A DNA stretch of 64,000 bases. Origin: JAEUIG01 sp046349775. Lineage in GTDB: Bacteria; Planctomycetota; Planctomycetia; Planctomycetales; Planctomycetaceae. Positions 61,507 to 64,000 of this stretch are shown in pieces (the first letter of the stretch is position 1; every line of letters starts with the position of its first letter). The DNA is taken from assembly GCA_046349775.1 (NCBI GenBank), contig JAXMBS010000010.1, forward strand, positions 1 through 64,000. Direction: 5' to 3'. A program made the translations under genes and the position numbers. The notes below the pieces were generated by a model, which was given only the letters and a program-made list of their open reading frames with translations, searched no databases and was not told the DNA's origin.

Positions 61507-63033
61507 ATGAGCGCCGCGCAGGACGGCATTTCGGAACTGGTCTCGACCCTACGCGAAGATGCTCTGTTTGCCTCCTGCGCCAATCTGCTGTCGTGGGACG
61601 AACAGACGTATCTGCCCCCCGCCGGAGCCGCGCACCGCGCCGAACAACTGGCACTGCTCGCGGGATTGTCACACGAGCGCGCCACCGCGCCCCGGCTCGG
61701 TGAGTTGCTGCAGCGACTCGAGGCCGGGGGAGCGTCGGCTGCGAATGGCGACTCCCCGCTGGCCGCGGTGATCCGGGAAGCGCGGCGCGCGTATGACCGC
61801 GCCATAAAACTGCCGCGGCGACTCGTCGAAGAACTGTCGCGGACCGCGACGCTCTCCCAGCAGGCCTGGGTCGATGCCCGCAAGCAGCAGGACTTTCCTG
61901 CGTTCCGTCCGTGGCTTGAGAAGATCGTCGCCCTCAAACGGGAGGAGGCCGCTGCGGTCTCGCCCGCGGGGGGAGTGCTCTACGATGCCTTGCTGGACGA
62001 GTACGAACCGGGCGCGTCGGCCGCCGGGATCTCGCAGGTGTTCACGAACTTGCGGCGCGAGCTCGTGCCGCTTGTGGCGGCGATCCACGACAGCGGGCGG
62101 CAGCCCGACGTCTCGATTCTGACTCGCAATTATCCGATCGAAGCTCAGCGCACGTTTTCCGTCGCGGCTGCCGAATCCATCGGGTTCGACTTCCAGGCGG
62201 GGCGACTGGACGAAGCCGCGCATCCGTTCTGCAACGGAATCGGTCCGGGAGACTGTCGTCTTACAACACGTTACGACGCCGCACATTTCCCGGGCGCCTT
62301 CTTCGGCACGCTGCATGAGGCCGGACACGGCATTTACGAGCAGGGGCTGAGCGCGACCGATTTCGGCACCGCCCTGGGGCAATACGCTTCACTCGGCATC
62401 CACGAATCGCAGTCGCGGCTGTGGGAGAACTTTGTCGGGCGCAGCCGGCCGTTCTGGACACATTTCTTTCCGCCGGCACAACGCGCTTTTCCGGAGGCGT
62501 TGTCGACCGTCTCGCTGGAGAGTTTTTTCGCGGCGATTAACGACGTCCGACCGTCCTGGATTCGCGTCGAAGCGGACGAGATCACGTACAACCTCCACAT
62601 CATGTTGCGGTTCGAACTGGAGCAGGCGCTGATTGCGGGACAATTGCCGCCGGCCGATCTGCCGGGGGTCTGGAACGACGCCTTCCACCGCGACTTCGGG
62701 ATGACGCCGCCGCACGACTCCCTGGGCTGCCTGCAGGACATCCACTGGAGCATGGGCCTGATCGGGTACTTCCCGACCTACACGCTCGGCAACCTGTGCG
62801 CGGCGCAGATTTTTGAAGCGGCGGATCGCGCGCTCGGCGGGCTCGCGGAACAGTTCTCTCGCGGAGAATTCCGGCCGCTGAAAGAGTGGCTGAACGTAAA
62901 TATTCACCGGCGCGGTCGGCAATTCACGCCGGCGCGGCTGATCGAAGTCGTGACGTCGCAGCCTCTTTCCGCCGACGCGCTGCTGCGGCACTTGCGCGGC
63001 AAGTTCTGTGCGCTGTACGGCGTCAAGGCTTGA
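61507..63033 (+). CDS. Metallocarboxypeptidase, family M32
   Basis: 508 residues. GAGG at 61494-61497 is spaced 9 bp from ATG 61507, so this start is preferred to ATG 61498. The zinc motif is FFGTLHEAGHGIYEQGL (H270, E271, H274), followed by the family signature HESQSRLWENFVGRSRPFW, and the third ligand lies in the next helix. Other M32 signatures are ANLLSWDEQTYLPPAGAAHR, QVFTNLRRELVPLV, and DEITYNLHIMLRFELEQALI. It removes C-terminal residues from peptides in the cytoplasm. Its 3' end overlaps the convergent LivM gene by 11 bp. Confidence 0.93.
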   Translation: MSAAQDGISELVSTLREDALFASCANLLSWDEQTYLPPAGAAHRAEQLALLAGLSHERATAPRLGELLQRLEAGGASAANGDSPLAAVIREARRAYDRAIKLPRRLVEELSRTATLSQQAWVDARKQQDFPAFRPWLEKIVALKREEAAAVSPAGGVLYDALLDEYEPGASAAGISQVFTNLRRELVPLVAAIHDSGRQPDVSILTRNYPIEAQRTFSVAAAESIGFDFQAGRLDEAAHPFCNGIGPGDCRLTTRYDAAHFPGAFFGTLHEAGHGIYEQGLSATDFGTALGQYASLGIHESQSRLWENFVGRSRPFWTHFFPPAQRAFPEALSTVSLESFFAAINDVRPSWIRVEADEITYNLHIMLRFELEQALIAGQLPPADLPGVWNDAFHRDFGMTPPHDSLGCLQDIHWSMGLIGYFPTYTLGNLCAAQIFEAADRALGGLAEQFSRGEFRPLKEWLNVNIHRRGRQFTPARLIEVVTSQPLSADALLRHLRGKFCALYGVKA

Positions 63034-64000
63034 GCGACTCAGCCCGACGCCGTCGCATCAAGAAATCCCACACCTCACGGTTGCCGAACAGTCCCTGCGG
63101 GCGCAGCAGCATCATGCCGATCAGCAGCAGGGCATAGACGATCATCCGATATTGGTTGAAGTCGCGCAGAAACTCCGGCAGCGTGGCCAGGATCGCCGCC
63201 GCCAGCATCACGCCCGTGATCGAGCCTTTGCCGCCGAGAACGACCATGATCACGATCTCGATCGACCGCTGGAACCCGGCGTCATTCGGCGTCAAGATCA
63301 CGCCGCTCTCATGAGCGAACAGGCCCCCCGCGATCCCGGCGAAGAACGCCGAGATAATGAACGCCCGGACCTTCCAGCGGGTGATGTTCACGCCCATCGC
63401 CTGGGCGGCAATCTCATCCTCGCGGATTGAGACCAGCGCGCGGCCCGCCGCCGAGAACTTGATTCGCTGCGCCACGATCACCGTCACGGCGACGAACAGA
63501 TAGACCCAGAACAGGTTCGAATACTTTGGCAACCCGTCAAAACCCAGAGCGCCGCCGACCGGCGGCGGCAAGAGCTGCTTTACGGTCGCCTCGCGCAGCG
63601 CCGTCGTCGAACCGATGACATCATTCGTCTGCTGCAGCAGCACGCGGACAATCTCGCCAAACCCCAATGTCGCGATCGCCAGATAATCCCCGCGCAGTCG
63701 CAGCGTCGGCAGGCCGACGAGATAGCCGGCTCCGGATGCGACCAGCCCCCCCGTCAGACAGGCTGCCACGAACAGCCATTCACCGGGTCCGAACGGGCCG
63801 CCATGCCTCACGCTGCTCTGCCAGAGCAGCAGAGAGCAGTAGTACGTGACGGTCCCGGCCGTGTAGCCACCGACGGCCAGAAATCCGGCGTGTCCGAGCG
63901 AGAATTGCCCGGCCAGCCCGTTCACCAGGTTCAGCGAGACCGCCAGGATGATGGCGATTCCGGCATCCAGCAGCACGCGCGCGGCGTACGTGCCCACCGC
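63023..64000 (-). CDS. livM: LivM-type branched-chain amino acid ABC permease, 5' end cut by the window edge
   Basis: The frame is open to the right edge, and the first visible GTG (63997) is probably not the true start. The LivM core is clear: IILAVSLNLVNGLAGQFSLG, HAGFLAVGGYTAGTV, YLVGLPTLRLRGDYLAIATL, GFGEIVRVLLQQTND, VSIREDEIAAQAMGVN, and the ABC-permease contact loop MVVLGGKGSITGVMLAAAIL. About eight membrane segments are visible in 326 residues. The remaining genes of the transporter (livH, livG, livF, livK) would be expected beyond this edge. The substrate could be branched-chain amino acids, urea or amides. Confidence 0.9.
   Translation of the reverse strand, partial: AVGTYAARVLLDAGIAIILAVSLNLVNGLAGQFSLGHAGFLAVGGYTAGTVTYYCSLLLWQSSVRHGGPFGPGEWLFVAACLTGGLVASGAGYLVGLPTLRLRGDYLAIATLGFGEIVRVLLQQTNDVIGSTTALREATVKQLLPPPVGGALGFDGLPKYSNLFWVYLFVAVTVIVAQRIKFSAAGRALVSIREDEIAAQAMGVNITRWKVRAFIISAFFAGIAGGLFAHESGVILTPNDAGFQRSIEIVIMVVLGGKGSITGVMLAAAILATLPEFLRDFNQYRMIVYALLLIGMMLLRPQGLFGNREVWDFLMRRRRAESLKP

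Overview
The window comes from a high-GC member of the Planctomycetota, probably of the Planctomycetaceae type. The evidence is the density of families typical of this phylum: four DUF1501 proteins, a PSCyt1-PSCyt2(DUF1549)-PSD1(DUF1553) protein, two DUF1080 (3-keto-disaccharide hydrolase) proteins, a DUF1559 pilin-like protein, a cysteine-rich YTV-repeat surface protein, a TIGR03009-like protein, many PQQ/NHL/TolB-like propellers, and families of intergenic inverted repeats. I see no phage, plasmid or CRISPR signature.

Layout. 1-2.8 kb: a partial TPR protein, the YTV-repeat protein with a strong hairpin terminator, and a tRNA-Gln(CTG). 3.4-12.5 kb: an efflux locus on the minus strand (membrane-fusion lipoprotein followed by two RND permeases), divergent from a TetR regulator, with a perfect TGACTGAC-GA-GTCAGTCA operator candidate between them; no outer-membrane channel is present. 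12.7-16.1 kb: an operon of NHL propeller, PhnD-like binding protein and PQQ-like propeller. The last two overlap at an A9 run that forms a dnaX-like slippery heptamer, and the propeller has no normal start codon. 16.5-22 kb: two DUF1501 proteins, a TolB-like propeller and an unknown polytopic membrane protein, separated by repeats. 22-22.7 kb: a decayed REP-associated tyrosine transposase flanked by inverted REP sequences.

22.7-36 kb: a ketoacyl-synthase homologue without the catalytic Cys, a DUF1080 protein, a soluble histidine kinase, a TrpG/PabA amidotransferase, a thioredoxin lipoprotein + CPBP protease + WecA/MraY-like transferase cluster, then HEAT, DUF1559, ZIP transporter and YhaM-like genes. 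36-49.6 kb: DUF1080, M50 site-2 protease with CBS domains, TIGR03009-like protein, a Gfo/Idh/MocA oxidoreductase, a frameshifted DUF1501, an amidohydrolase framed by two ~185-bp direct repeats, another DUF1501, and convergently the large PSCyt1/DUF1549/DUF1553 gene. 49.8-64 kb: a CobA-HemD fusion, an orphan solute-binding lipoprotein, a large membrane/TPR protein, an unusual coiled-coil protein with a PD-(D/E)XK-like core plus a DUF1653 gene, a dual-specificity phosphatase, a nucleotidyltransferase remnant, an MFS transporter, an M32 carboxypeptidase and a partial LivM permease.

The best candidates for something undescribed are the slippery-site junction in the NHL/PhnD/PQQ operon, the coiled-coil PD-(D/E)XK-like protein, and the Cys-less ketoacyl synthase. 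Several genes show single-base frame disruptions (about 37075/37185, 42145, and the transposase). Base-calling errors should therefore be excluded before any frameshift is given a biological meaning.
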